Below, piece by piece: positions 1-7,246 of a DNA stretch of 64,000 nt. Both the position numbers and the translations under genes were made by a program. The notes under the pieces are model-generated. The model saw only the letters and a program-made list of their open reading frames with translations, made no database searches and was not told the DNA's origin. This DNA comes from an uncultured Oscillospiraceae bacterium (lineage in GTDB: Bacteria > Bacillota > Clostridia > Oscillospirales > Oscillospiraceae). Each line of letters begins with the position of its first letter. Positions within the stretch are counted from its first letter, which is position 1. The stretch is taken from assembly GCA_934565655.1 (NCBI GenBank), contig CAKTIE010000005.1:1-64000 (forward strand). Reading direction: 5' to 3'.

Positions 1-404
1 GTCAGGAACAGGCGCATTTTCTCACCCTTCCAGCCAACAGGCGAGTCATGGGTAAGAACATCAAAGACGATCATGTGTCTGGTTGCCGGGTCGAAACGCT
101 CCAAAGCCATAATGTCATGGCCGGATAACTTCTGCGCCCCGGATTGCTGTCTGGCCTCTGCCAGCATTTCCCCGATGGTGCGGGCTTTCTCCGGCAGACG
201 GTATTCGGCCTGCACCTTGCGGATCAAATCCATGCACTCCTGATCCGACAGGGGGCGGAGCTTGTCCAGAAGGCCTTCCGCCGTTTCTTTCGTTGCCGGG
301 TTCGGCGCATAGCGCCATGTCATGTAAATCTCATTCAGGGCAGCGTTCTGATTGGTACTTTCAATCTGAAACACCATCCTCATTTCTGCTTCTGTCAGTT
401 TCAT
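1..404 (-). CDS. Unrecognised mobile-element protein, C-terminus cut by window edge
   Basis: The frame is open from an ATG at 404 to the left edge, giving 134 residues without a stop. A GGAGG about 6 bases upstream supports this start. The protein begins MKLTEAEMRMVFQIES and is soluble and charged. Its first 50 residues loosely resemble the small transposon-transfer-assisting proteins of Firmicute integrative elements, a weak impression from memory. It lies downstream of an excisionase-like gene on the same strand, with a terminator between them, so it is probably cargo of an integrative element. The function is unknown and the C-terminus lies outside the window. Confidence 0.6.
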   Translation of the reverse strand, partial: MKLTEAEMRMVFQIESTNQNAALNEIYMTWRYAPNPATKETAEGLLDKLRPLSDQECMDLIRKVQAEYRLPEKARTIGEMLAEARQQSGAQKLSGHDIMALERFDPATRHMIVFDVLTHDSPVGWKGEKMRLFL

Positions 405-425
405 TGCCAGCCTCCTTCAAAAATG

Positions 426-471
426 GGTATAAAAAAACGCCATAGGTTTTTTGAGCCTACGGCGTTTCTTG
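426..471 (-). terminator. Rho-independent terminator after the HTH gene
   Basis: An 11-bp stem with one mismatch (437-447 with 461-471) is followed on the minus strand by a run of seven T. It sits directly after the stop of the HTH protein and before the next minus-strand gene. Confidence 0.7.
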
Positions 472-477
472 CGATAT

Positions 478-675
478 TCACAATTCCAAACTTTCCAGCC
501 ACTCGTCAAAAGATTTCTTGGAAACGCGGATCGCATTGCCTATGCGGACGATCCTGAACTCCTCCTGCTTGACGAGCTGATATGCGGTTGTGCGGCCGAT
601 GTTGAGCATGGCCGCAATCTGTTCCACGGTATATGTGCGCGGTTCCGGCAGTGACTTTTTCTCTTTCTTGTCCAT
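478..675 (-). CDS. Excisionase-family helix-turn-helix protein
   Basis: This 65-residue protein carries one winged HTH of the excisionase/MerR-like type (PF12728-like): YTVEQIAAMLNIGRTTAYQL is the helix-turn-helix, and RIGNAIRVSKKSFDEWL is the wing and last helix. Such proteins bind att-site DNA and direct recombination, or act as small regulators. The ATG at 675 was chosen over one 12 bases upstream because a GGAGG lies 5 bases before it. No integrase gene is visible beside it, so excisionase is inferred from the domain alone. A terminator follows immediately. Confidence 0.75.
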   Translation of the reverse strand: MDKKEKKSLPEPRTYTVEQIAAMLNIGRTTAYQLVKQEEFRIVRIGNAIRVSKKSFDEWLESLEL

Positions 676-930
676 AGTAACCTCCATGTATTTGCCTTGT
701 CATTTTGACTAAGGGAGTGAAGAATGGCAGTAGCAATCGGCTTTGGCTGGGTGTCCTCTTGCTAAGAATTTGCTAATAGGACCACCCAACGGACACATAA
801 AACTGCGTCAGAATAGGTGTTTTGCACCATAAAGTTCGTTTACTACAAGTCATTCTGCGTAAGGGATGATATTGGAAGTTACATCCGAACCGTGTATCAC
901 ATGGTAAGCCATACTCCTAAGCGGTAGGCC

Positions 931-958
931 GCCAGTTAGAGTCTGGCCGGGGGTGCCA
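931..958 (+). other. tRNA 3'-half-like sequence (possible attachment site or tRNA remnant)
   Basis: It contains a perfect 5-bp T-stem (931-935 with 943-947), a 7-base loop TTAGAGT that differs by one base from a canonical T-loop, seven bases CGGGGGT in the acceptor position, a discriminator G and an encoded CCA (956-958). No matching 5' acceptor (ACCCCCG) or cloverleaf was found upstream. It is therefore not a complete tRNA. Integrative elements often use tRNA 3' ends as att sites. Confidence 0.4.
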
Positions 959-1038
959 CAAACCCTTACGCCACAAGCGTTTGCGGGTTTTATGCTTGCG
1001 AATGAAAGCCGAATGGTTAGCAAGCATTTTGATTGATC

Positions 1039-1105
1039 AGGCCCCTTTCCATGAGCAGGATTTTTGCTTATATGAGCAGAAATTTCCGCTTTTGGAAAGG
1101 GGCCT
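1039..1105. repeat. Long hairpin with internal direct repeats
   Basis: Perfect 12-bp arms (1039-1050 and 1094-1105) enclose 43 bases in which ATGAGCAG occurs twice (1051-1058 and 1072-1079), each followed by a short complementary GCT or TGCT. It may terminate transcription or mark an element end. Confidence 0.5.
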
Positions 1106-1149
1106 TTGCTAATACGACATTTATGGGATAAACGTTGTAAAAAAAGAGC

Positions 1150-1178
1150 TTGAATAATCTGGAAATTTATGGTATCAT
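1150..1178 (+). promoter_or_regulatory. Promoter of the thiamine salvage operon
   Basis: TTGAAT at 1150-1155 and TATCAT at 1173-1178 are separated by 17 bases. The expected start of transcription is just before the TPP aptamer. Confidence 0.6.
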
Positions 1179-1185
1179 AGCGCCA

Positions 1186-1280
1186 TCAACAGGGGAGCTC
1201 GCCGGAGCGGGCTGAGAGTGGGCTGTATCGCCCAGACCCTTCAACCTGATTTGGATAATGCCAACGTAGGGACATACCGT
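1186..1280 (+). ncRNA. TPP riboswitch (THI element)
   Basis: The conserved TPP aptamer core is present: GCTGAGAG near 1209, GACCC TT near 1231, ACCTGAT near 1244, and the 3' block GGATAATGCCAACGTAGGGA ending near 1273. It precedes thiM and a strong intrinsic terminator. The logic is therefore transcriptional: bound thiamine pyrophosphate should favour termination. Confidence 0.95.
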
Positions 1281-1301
1281 CGCGGCGCGTATAACAACGT
1301 A

Positions 1302-1337
1302 ATGCGGATATGCTTCATTGGCATATCCGCATTTTTG
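1302..1337 (+). terminator. Riboswitch expression-platform terminator
   Basis: A perfect 12-bp stem (1302-1313 with 1321-1332), a 7-base loop and a T-run lie between the TPP aptamer and the thiM start. Confidence 0.9.
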
Positions 1338-1357
1338 CATGTAAAAGGAGTGTTTTT

Positions 1358-2179
1358 ATGCTGGGAACCTGTCTGGACAACGTGCGCAGAACTGTGCCGC
1401 TGGTACACAACATCACCAACTATGTCACCGTCAACGATGTGGCCAACATCCTGCTGGCCTGCGGCGGCAGCCCCATTATGTCTGACGAGCCGGAGGACGT
1501 GGAGGACATCACCGCCATCTGCGGCGGACTGAACATCAACATCGGCACCCTGAACCAGCGCAGCATTCAGGGGATGTTCCGGGCCGGGAAAAAGGCGGCG
1601 GAATTGGGCCATGTACTGCTGCTGGACCCCGTGGGAGCCGGGGCCTCCGCTCTGCGCACCAATACCGCCGTGGAGCTGATGCAGGCCCTGCCCTTTACCG
1701 TCATCCGGGGCAACATCTCCGAGATCAAGACCCTTGCCCTGGGCAGCGGCACCACCAAGGGCGTGGACGCCGACGTGGCCGACGCGGTGACGGAGGCCAA
1801 CCTGGACGCGGCGACGGCATTTGTAAAGGACTTTGCCCGCAAGAGCCGGGCCATCGTGGCGGTGACCGGCGCTATCGACCTGGTCAGCGACGGCGAGCGC
1901 TGCTATGTGATCCGCAACGGCCGGGCGGAGATGGGAAAGATCACCGGCACCGGCTGCCAGCTCTCCGGCATGATGACCGCCTTCCTGGTGGCCAATCCCG
2001 ACAACAGGCTGGAGGCCGCCGCGGCCGCCGTGTGCGCCATGGGCCTGGCCGGTGAGATCGGCTGGAGCCGCATGGCGGAGGGCGACGGCAACTCCACCTA
2101 CCGCAACCGCATTATCGACGCCGTTTACCACATGGACGGCGCGGCGCTGGAGAAGGGAGCCAAGTATGAAGTGCGCTGA
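1358..2179 (+). CDS. thiM: Hydroxyethylthiazole kinase ThiM
   Basis: It phosphorylates 4-methyl-5-(2-hydroxyethyl)thiazole in thiamine salvage (EC 2.7.1.50). The 273 residues match the usual ThiM length. LVHNITNYVTVNDVANILLA near the N-terminus is the family signature, and the C-terminal GTGCQLSG carries the catalytic cysteine and anion hole. The ATG at 1358 follows AAAAGGAG; the in-frame ATG at 1310 lies inside the riboswitch terminator and is unlikely. It is the first gene after the TPP riboswitch and overlaps thiE by 14 bases, implying translational coupling. Confidence 0.96.
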   Translation: MLGTCLDNVRRTVPLVHNITNYVTVNDVANILLACGGSPIMSDEPEDVEDITAICGGLNINIGTLNQRSIQGMFRAGKKAAELGHVLLLDPVGAGASALRTNTAVELMQALPFTVIRGNISEIKTLALGSGTTKGVDADVADAVTEANLDAATAFVKDFARKSRAIVAVTGAIDLVSDGERCYVIRNGRAEMGKITGTGCQLSGMMTAFLVANPDNRLEAAAAAVCAMGLAGEIGWSRMAEGDGNSTYRNRIIDAVYHMDGAALEKGAKYEVR

Positions 2180-2807
2180 AAAGGATCTGCTGCTGTACGC
2201 GGTGACGGACCGGTACTGGCTCAACGGCCGCACCCTGACGGACGTGGTGCGGGAAAGTCTGGAGGGCGGCGTGACCATGCTGCAGTTGCGGGAAAAAACG
2301 CTGGAGGAGCCTGCCTTTCTGCAGGAGGCCAGAGAGCTGCAGGCCCTGTGCCGGTCGTACCATGTGCCCTTCATTGTCAACGACAACGTGGACATCGCCC
2401 TGGCCATGGACGCCGACGGCGTCCATGTGGGGCAGAGCGACATGGAGGCCCTGGACGTCCGGGCCAAGCTGGGGCCGGACAAGATCATCGGCGTCTCCGC
2501 CCAGACGGTGGAGCAGGCGCTGCTGGCGGAGAAGCACGGCGCGGACTATTTGGGCGTGGGCGCGGTGTTTCCCACCGGCTCCAAGGCCGACGCCGAGGAG
2601 GTATCCTTCGATACGCTGAAGGCCATCTGCCAGGCGGTGTCTATCCCCGTGGTGGCCATCGGCGGCATCAGCCGCGGCAATGCGGCCCGTCTGGCGGGCA
2701 GCGGCATCTGCGGTGTGGCGGTCATCAGCGCCGTCTACGGCGCGGCGGATATCCGGGCCGCCTCGCAGGAGCTGAAAGCGGCCACCGAGGAGATGCTGAA
2801 AGCATGA
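2166..2807 (+). CDS. thiE: Thiamine-phosphate synthase ThiE
   Basis: It joins hydroxymethylpyrimidine pyrophosphate and thiazole phosphate to give thiamine phosphate (EC 2.5.1.3). The 213-residue TIM barrel shows QLREKT, NDNVDIALAMDADGVHVGQ, GVGAVFPTGSK and AIGGIS, all standard ThiE substrate and phosphate-binding segments. The start at 2166 follows GAAGGGAG and overlaps the thiM stop. Its own stop overlaps the next start as ATGA. It acts between the two kinases encoded in the same operon. Confidence 0.96.
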   Translation: MKCAEKDLLLYAVTDRYWLNGRTLTDVVRESLEGGVTMLQLREKTLEEPAFLQEARELQALCRSYHVPFIVNDNVDIALAMDADGVHVGQSDMEALDVRAKLGPDKIIGVSAQTVEQALLAEKHGADYLGVGAVFPTGSKADAEEVSFDTLKAICQAVSIPVVAIGGISRGNAARLAGSGICGVAVISAVYGAADIRAASQELKAATEEMLKA

Positions 2808-3463
2808 TCCGCGGCGTCATATTTGATCTGGACGGCGTGCTGCTGGACTCCATGGCCATCTGGAACGACCTGGGAGCCCGCTACCTTCGCGGGCAGGGCC
2901 TTACACCGGAGCCGGGGCTGAACACCATCCTGTTTTCCATGAGCATGGAGCAGGGCGCCGCCTATCTGAAAGCCCACTATCCGCTGCCGCAGAGCGAGAC
3001 GGAAATTCTGAACGGCATCCAGACCATGCTGCGGGATTTCTATTATGACGAAGTCCCCGCCAAGGCGGGCGCAGGAGAGACCCTGGCCTTCCTGCAGAGC
3101 CGTGGCATCCCCATGGCGGCGGCTACCTCCAGTCCCCGCGCTCATGTGACCCGGGCGCTGGAGCGGCTGGGTCTGCTGGGCGATTTCTCTGTCATTTTCA
3201 CCACCGGCGAGGTGGGAAAGAGCAAGCATCAGCCGGACATCTATCACCTGGCGGCGGACGCGCTGCATACCGCCCCGGCGGAGACTCTGGTATGCGAGGA
3301 TTCCCTCTACGCCCTTCAAACCGCCAGGGCGGCGGGCTTCCGCACGGTGGGGCTGTACGACGCCGACGGCGAGTCGGATCAGGCGGGCCTGCGGGAAGCG
3401 GCGGAGGCCTATCTTACGTCACTGACGGAATTTCCCGCCGCCTGGGAGCGGCTGAACCACTGA
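2804..3463 (+). CDS. HAD-superfamily phosphatase/mutase within the thiamine operon
   Basis: A 219-residue haloacid-dehalogenase hydrolase. Motif I is FDLDGVLLDS with the nucleophilic and acid/base aspartates, motif II is AATSSP, motif III the lysine in GEVGKSKHQPDIY, and motif IV VCEDS. A cap domain between motifs I and II places it with beta-phosphoglucomutase-like and phosphatase members. The 4-base overlap with thiE suggests a role in thiamine metabolism. A phosphatase acting on thiamine or pyrimidine phosphates is a reasonable guess, but substrate cannot be read from sequence. About 100 bases with weak hairpins separate it from thiD. Confidence 0.85.
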   Translation: MIRGVIFDLDGVLLDSMAIWNDLGARYLRGQGLTPEPGLNTILFSMSMEQGAAYLKAHYPLPQSETEILNGIQTMLRDFYYDEVPAKAGAGETLAFLQSRGIPMAAATSSPRAHVTRALERLGLLGDFSVIFTTGEVGKSKHQPDIYHLAADALHTAPAETLVCEDSLYALQTARAAGFRTVGLYDADGESDQAGLREAAEAYLTSLTEFPAAWERLNH

Positions 3464-3565
3464 ATCAGGAACGAACGGGTATTTTCCCGTGTTCACGCGG
3501 TGCATTGGGGGCACCACCTTGCATCGCGCTAAAAAACTGTGCTGTAAAAGGAAAGGACGAATATT

Positions 3566-4363
3566 ATGAGAACAGCATTGACCATTGCTGGAAGTGATTC
3601 CAGCGGAGGCGCCGGTATCCAGGCTGACATCAAAACCATGACCGCCAACGGCGTATTCGCCACCTGCGCGGTCACGGCTCTGACGGCCCAGAACACCACC
3701 GGCGTCACAGACATTCTGGAGTCCACGCCCCACTTTCTGGAGGAGCAGCTGGACGCGGTCTTTACGGACATTTTCCCCGACGCGGTGAAGATCGGCATGG
3801 TCTCCTCCGCGGCGCTGATCGCCGTCATCGCGGACAAGCTCCGCCGGTACGGCGCAAAGCACATCGTGGTGGATCCCGTGATGGTGGCCACCTCCGGGGC
3901 AAAGCTCCTGCAGGATGACGCCGTGTCGGCCCTGACGGAAAAGCTCCTGCCCCTGGCGGAGGTGCTGACCCCCAACATCCCCGAGGCGGAGATCCTGTCC
4001 GGCATGACCATTACCGACGCCGCCGGCATGGAGTCCGCCGCTCGGATCATCTATGACAAGTACGGCTGCGCCGTGCTGTGCAAGGGCGGCCACCAGATCA
4101 ACGATGCCGACGACCTGCTGTGGTGGGATGGCAGCGGCAAATGGTTCCGGGGCAAACGCATCGACAATCCCAACACCCACGGCACCGGCTGCACCCTGTC
4201 CAGCGCCATCGCCGCCAACCTGGCGAAGGGCTGTGATCTGGACACGGCGGTGGAGCGGGCCAAGGCCTACATTTCCGGCGCACTGGCGGCCATGCTGGAT
4301 CTGGGCAAGGGCTCCGGCCCCATGGACCACATGTTTGCGCTGAAAGGAGAGTTCGTGAAATGA
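3566..4363 (+). CDS. thiD: Hydroxymethylpyrimidine/phosphomethylpyrimidine kinase ThiD
   Basis: It phosphorylates hydroxymethylpyrimidine and its monophosphate in thiamine synthesis (EC 2.7.1.49 and 2.7.4.7). The 265-residue ribokinase-fold protein begins RTALTIAGSDSSGGAGIQAD, the classic pyrimidine-binding N-terminus. It also has KGGH and the C-terminal HGTGCTLSSAIAAN with the catalytic cysteine. GGAAAGGA lies upstream of the ATG. Its stop overlaps the transporter start by 4 bases. Confidence 0.96.
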   Translation: MRTALTIAGSDSSGGAGIQADIKTMTANGVFATCAVTALTAQNTTGVTDILESTPHFLEEQLDAVFTDIFPDAVKIGMVSSAALIAVIADKLRRYGAKHIVVDPVMVATSGAKLLQDDAVSALTEKLLPLAEVLTPNIPEAEILSGMTITDAAGMESAARIIYDKYGCAVLCKGGHQINDADDLLWWDGSGKWFRGKRIDNPNTHGTGCTLSSAIAANLAKGCDLDTAVERAKAYISGALAAMLDLGKGSGPMDHMFALKGEFVK

Positions 4364-5535
4364 AAAAGACCTCTACCTTTCAGAACGCCCTGATCTGGTT
4401 CGGGGCAGGTGTGTCTCTGGCCGAGATCCTGACCGGTACGGCCTTTGCGCCTCTGGGCATGGGCAAGGGCCTGCTGGCCATCGTTGTCGGCCACGTTATC
4501 GGCTGCGCCATGATGCTGCTGGCGGGCCTGATCGGCGGCCGCACTGGCCGCAGCGCCATGGAGACGGTGAAAATGAGCTTCGGCCAGAAGGGCGGCCTGC
4601 TGTTTGCCCTGCTGAATGTTTTGCAGCTGGTGGGCTGGACCGCCATCATGATCTATGACGGCGCGCTGGCCATCGGCGGTATCTTCAACGTGGGCCACTG
4701 GGTGTGGTGCCTGGTGATCGGCGCACTGATCGTGCTGTGGATCGTCGTAGGCATCACCGACCTGGGCTGGATCAACAAAGTGACCATGGCGGCGCTGTTT
4801 GTGCTGACGCTGGTGCTGTGCAAGGTGATCTTCTTCTCCGGCAGCGTCATGGCGGCGCCCGGCGGCGAGGGCCTGACCTTCGGCGCGGCGGTGGAGCTGG
4901 CGGTGGCCATGCCCCTGTCCTGGCTGCCCCTGATCAGCGACTATACCCGCGAGGCGGAGAAGCCTGTCCGGGCCACGGTGGCCAGCGTGGTGACCTATGG
5001 TCTGGTGTCCTGCTGGATGTACGTCATCGGCATGGGCGCGGCCATCTTCACCGGGGAGTACGACATCGCCGTCATTATGGTAAAGGCCGGCCTGGGCATT
5101 GCCGCGCTGGTGATCCTGGTGTTCTCCACCGTCACCACCACGTTTCTGGATGCCTGGTCGGCCGGTATCTCCGCCGAGTCCCTGTCCGGCAGGATCAACG
5201 GCAAAAAGACCGCCGTTGCCGTGACGGTGATCGGTGTGGCCGGGGCGATCATTTTCCCCATGGACGATATCACCAACTTCCTGTACCTGATCGGCTCCGT
5301 GTTTGCCCCCATGATCGCCGTACAGATCGCAGATCACTTCCTGCTGAAGCGGGATCGCTTCGCCGTGGCGGCGGACAGCCGGAACCTGGTGATCTGGCTC
5401 ATCGGCTTCATCGTCTACCGGCTGCTGATGGGCGTGGATACCCCTGTGGGCTACACCCTGCCGGACATGCTGCTGACGGTGCTGCTGTGCGTCATTGCAG
5501 AAAAGGTACGGCCGACGGCGCAAAACCGCCAATAA
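4360..5535 (+). CDS. cytX: CytX-like hydroxymethylpyrimidine permease
   Basis: A 391-residue integral membrane protein of the NCS1 (cytosine/purine permease) family, with roughly 10-12 hydrophobic helices. The N-terminal segment WFGAGVSLAEILTGTAFAPL fits the CytX subgroup found in thiamine operons. The stop of thiD overlaps its ATG, and the whole operon lies behind a TPP riboswitch. It probably imports hydroxymethylpyrimidine as the substrate of ThiD. No thiC or thiG is present here, consistent with salvage. Confidence 0.88.
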   Translation: MKKTSTFQNALIWFGAGVSLAEILTGTAFAPLGMGKGLLAIVVGHVIGCAMMLLAGLIGGRTGRSAMETVKMSFGQKGGLLFALLNVLQLVGWTAIMIYDGALAIGGIFNVGHWVWCLVIGALIVLWIVVGITDLGWINKVTMAALFVLTLVLCKVIFFSGSVMAAPGGEGLTFGAAVELAVAMPLSWLPLISDYTREAEKPVRATVASVVTYGLVSCWMYVIGMGAAIFTGEYDIAVIMVKAGLGIAALVILVFSTVTTTFLDAWSAGISAESLSGRINGKKTAVAVTVIGVAGAIIFPMDDITNFLYLIGSVFAPMIAVQIADHFLLKRDRFAVAADSRNLVIWLIGFIVYRLLMGVDTPVGYTLPDMLLTVLLCVIAEKVRPTAQNRQ

Positions 5536-5864
5536 AAAAACCGCGAGGTGAATGAAAAAGACCGGAGCATCCGCTTATGCGGATGCTCCGGTCTGCTGCC
5601 AAGGCACGTCCGAATTGCCGGCAGATCCGGCATCACAGATAGTCTGCGATCTGTTTGATCTCAAGTGTATCTTCTGACGTGGAAACCCTAAATAATACTT
5701 CCATCTATGGTGAGCCTATGCTATAATCTGAAAGCAAACCTGCGGATTCAGATTTTGACTCCACGGTAAAGCTGCTGACATTTTGCTGATTGTGCTGCGA
5801 AATACCAGCAGACATAGCGGAGGAGCGTGGAACAGACTTTGATCGAATAAGGAGAAGGATTCTC
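5536..5864. other. Intergenic stretch after the thiamine operon
   Basis: Apart from the hairpin at 5559-5594, the only signal seen is TATAAT at 5722-5727 with a poor -35 (TTCCAT at 5699-5704). That is a possible weak promoter for the gene starting at 5865. Confidence 0.4.
5559..5594. terminator. Hairpin after cytX
   Basis: A perfect 16-bp stem (5559-5574 with 5579-5594) closes a TTAT loop. There is no T-run on the plus strand, while the minus strand has four T after the stem. It ends the thiamine operon by position, although termination on the plus strand is not clear. Confidence 0.55.
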
Positions 5865-6467
5865 ATGAAGCCCAGCTATATCACGGTAAACCTTCAGGAA
5901 ACGGCGGCGCAGCGCTTTCCGGAGCGTGCGGAGGAGCTGAACGCCGCCTTTGAGACGCGGCTGCAGGCACTGCGGGCGGAAAACGCCGATGCCACCAGGG
6001 AAAAGCAGCGCCATCTGGAGAACCAGATCCTGCCGGGGATCGCGGCGTATGAGACACTGCAGACGGTCATGCCGAAGGAAGAGGCCCTGCAGACCGTTCA
6101 CGGCTATGTGGAGCAAAAGGCGTGGCGGATGAAAAAGGCGTTCCTCAAGCTGATGCGGATTCCCGGACTGTACCGGATCGTGCCGGCGATCTTTGCCCGT
6201 GAAACGCCGAAGCTTTTCGGCGTGACGGCCGGCTTTGCGGCCACGGATATTCAGACCACCGGCGGCGTGTGGCGCATCGACATGACGAAGTGCCCCTACC
6301 ACGATACCTGCGCGCGGTACGGCTGCCCGGAGCTGTGCCACTGCTTCTGCGACAGCGATGACATTACATACGACGGCCTGCATCCCAGGCTCTACTGGCA
6401 CAGGACAAAGACGCTGGGCCGCGGCAATGACTGCTGTGATTTCTGCCTGAAGCTCCGGGACAGATGA
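5865..6467 (+). CDS. ATC-hydrolase-family protein 1
   Basis: A 200-residue protein of the L-2-amino-thiazoline-4-carboxylate hydrolase family (PF14196-like), recognised by its C-terminal cysteine-rich block CPYHDTCARYGCPELCHCFC and a following NDCCDFCLK. The N-terminal half is helical and charged, with no signal peptide. The ATG at 5865 follows GGAGAAGGA. The founding enzyme of the family acts on a cysteine precursor; most members are uncharacterised, so the substrate is open. It has its own terminator and is the first of three relatives within 4.5 kb. Confidence 0.8.
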   Translation: MKPSYITVNLQETAAQRFPERAEELNAAFETRLQALRAENADATREKQRHLENQILPGIAAYETLQTVMPKEEALQTVHGYVEQKAWRMKKAFLKLMRIPGLYRIVPAIFARETPKLFGVTAGFAATDIQTTGGVWRIDMTKCPYHDTCARYGCPELCHCFCDSDDITYDGLHPRLYWHRTKTLGRGNDCCDFCLKLRDR

Positions 6468-6485
6468 TCCGGAGACGGGAACACC

Positions 6486-6514
6486 TTGACAATTGCGGTA
6501 TACAGCATTACAAT
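6486..6514 (+). promoter_or_regulatory. Near-consensus promoter for the methyltransferase/ATC operon
   Basis: TTGACA (6486-6491), 17 bases, TACAAT (6509-6514). The predicted transcription start falls at the foot of the hairpin at 6519-6550, so the operon mRNA would begin with that stem-loop. Confidence 0.7.
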
Positions 6515-6518
6515 AACA

Positions 6519-6550
6519 CTGAAAAAAGCCGCGCCTTGCGGCTTTTTCAG
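6519..6550 (+). terminator. Terminator hairpin after ATC-family protein 1
   Basis: A 13-bp stem with one bulged A (6519-6532 with 6538-6550), G/C-rich at the top and with T5 on the 3' arm. It probably ends the upstream gene. Confidence 0.6.
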
Positions 6551-6628
6551 ACAGTGGCGGTTAGAAGCGGCTAACTACTCGTTGGCAGGCGATTGGCTGA
6601 CGCTGATTCTCGGAGGGGCGGTGCGTAT

Positions 6629-7234
6629 ATGGGCGCGGAAAAGAATTTCTGGGACAGAAACGCCGGGCGGTATGACCGGTTTATGAAGAAGGACGCGGCG
6701 GCGTATGAGCGGCTGTATGAGCTGATCCGCCCGGTGGTGCGGCATAAGACGGTGCTGGAGCTGGCCACCGGCACGGGGCTGATCGCCCGGCATATCGTCA
6801 ATGCGGCGGATATGGTGGAGGCCACGGACGCCTCACCGGAGATGATCGAACAGGCGCAGCGGGGGAATCACTCCGCCAAGCTGCACTTCTCCGTGCAGGA
6901 CATGTTCCGCCTGCCCTATGCCGGACAGTCCTTTGACGTGGTGATCGTGTCCAACGCGCTGCATATCGTTCCGGAGCCGGAAAAAGCGCTGCGGGAGCTC
7001 CGCCGTGTGCTGAAGGATGACGGCGTGCTGATCGCGCCCACCTTCACCCATGCGGGCAATTCCCTGTATGGCAGGGTCAAGGCGTTTTTCATGAAGCTGG
7101 CGGGCTTTCCGCTGCACAGCAAATGGACGAGTGAGCAGTACCTCGCGTTTCTGCGGGAGAACGGCTGGACAGTGCGGAAGAGCGCCGTGCTGAAGGCGTC
7201 GTTCCCGCTGACATATACGGAGTGTGTAAAATAG
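6629..7234 (+). CDS. Class I SAM-dependent methyltransferase
   Basis: A 201-residue methyltransferase of the Methyltransf_11/25 type. VLELATGTGLIARHI is the glycine-rich SAM-binding motif I, ATDASPEMIEQA provides the acidic residue that binds the ribose, and VVIVSNALHIVPEPEKALRE follows as motif post-II. The ATG at 6629 is the first good start, with GGAGGGG about 12 bases before it. A TTG 36 bases upstream is less likely. It opens a run of five tightly spaced genes; the substrate is unknown. Confidence 0.85.
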   Translation: MGAEKNFWDRNAGRYDRFMKKDAAAYERLYELIRPVVRHKTVLELATGTGLIARHIVNAADMVEATDASPEMIEQAQRGNHSAKLHFSVQDMFRLPYAGQSFDVVIVSNALHIVPEPEKALRELRRVLKDDGVLIAPTFTHAGNSLYGRVKAFFMKLAGFPLHSKWTSEQYLAFLRENGWTVRKSAVLKASFPLTYTECVK

Positions 7235-7246
7235 GAGGATTGAACC

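Larger units (their letters stand above)
676..1149. other. Non-coding stretch at probable mobile-element boundary
   Basis: About 470 bases without a convincing gene. It holds a tRNA 3'-half-like sequence (931-958), a 12-bp perfect inverted repeat (1039-1050 with 1094-1105), and the 10-mer TTTGCTAATA twice in direct orientation (769-778 and 1105-1114). The excisionase-like gene on one side and a housekeeping operon on the other suggest an integrated element ends here. No integrase is visible to confirm it. Confidence 0.4.

Noticed and set aside
880..960. A complete tRNA gene
   Set aside because: Only the T-arm, 3' acceptor and CCA are convincing. No matching 5' acceptor, D-arm or 7-base anticodon loop could be built.
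5559..5594. A strong plus-strand terminator after cytX
   Set aside because: The 16-bp stem is perfect but no T-run follows on the plus strand. It is listed only as a probable terminator with modest confidence.
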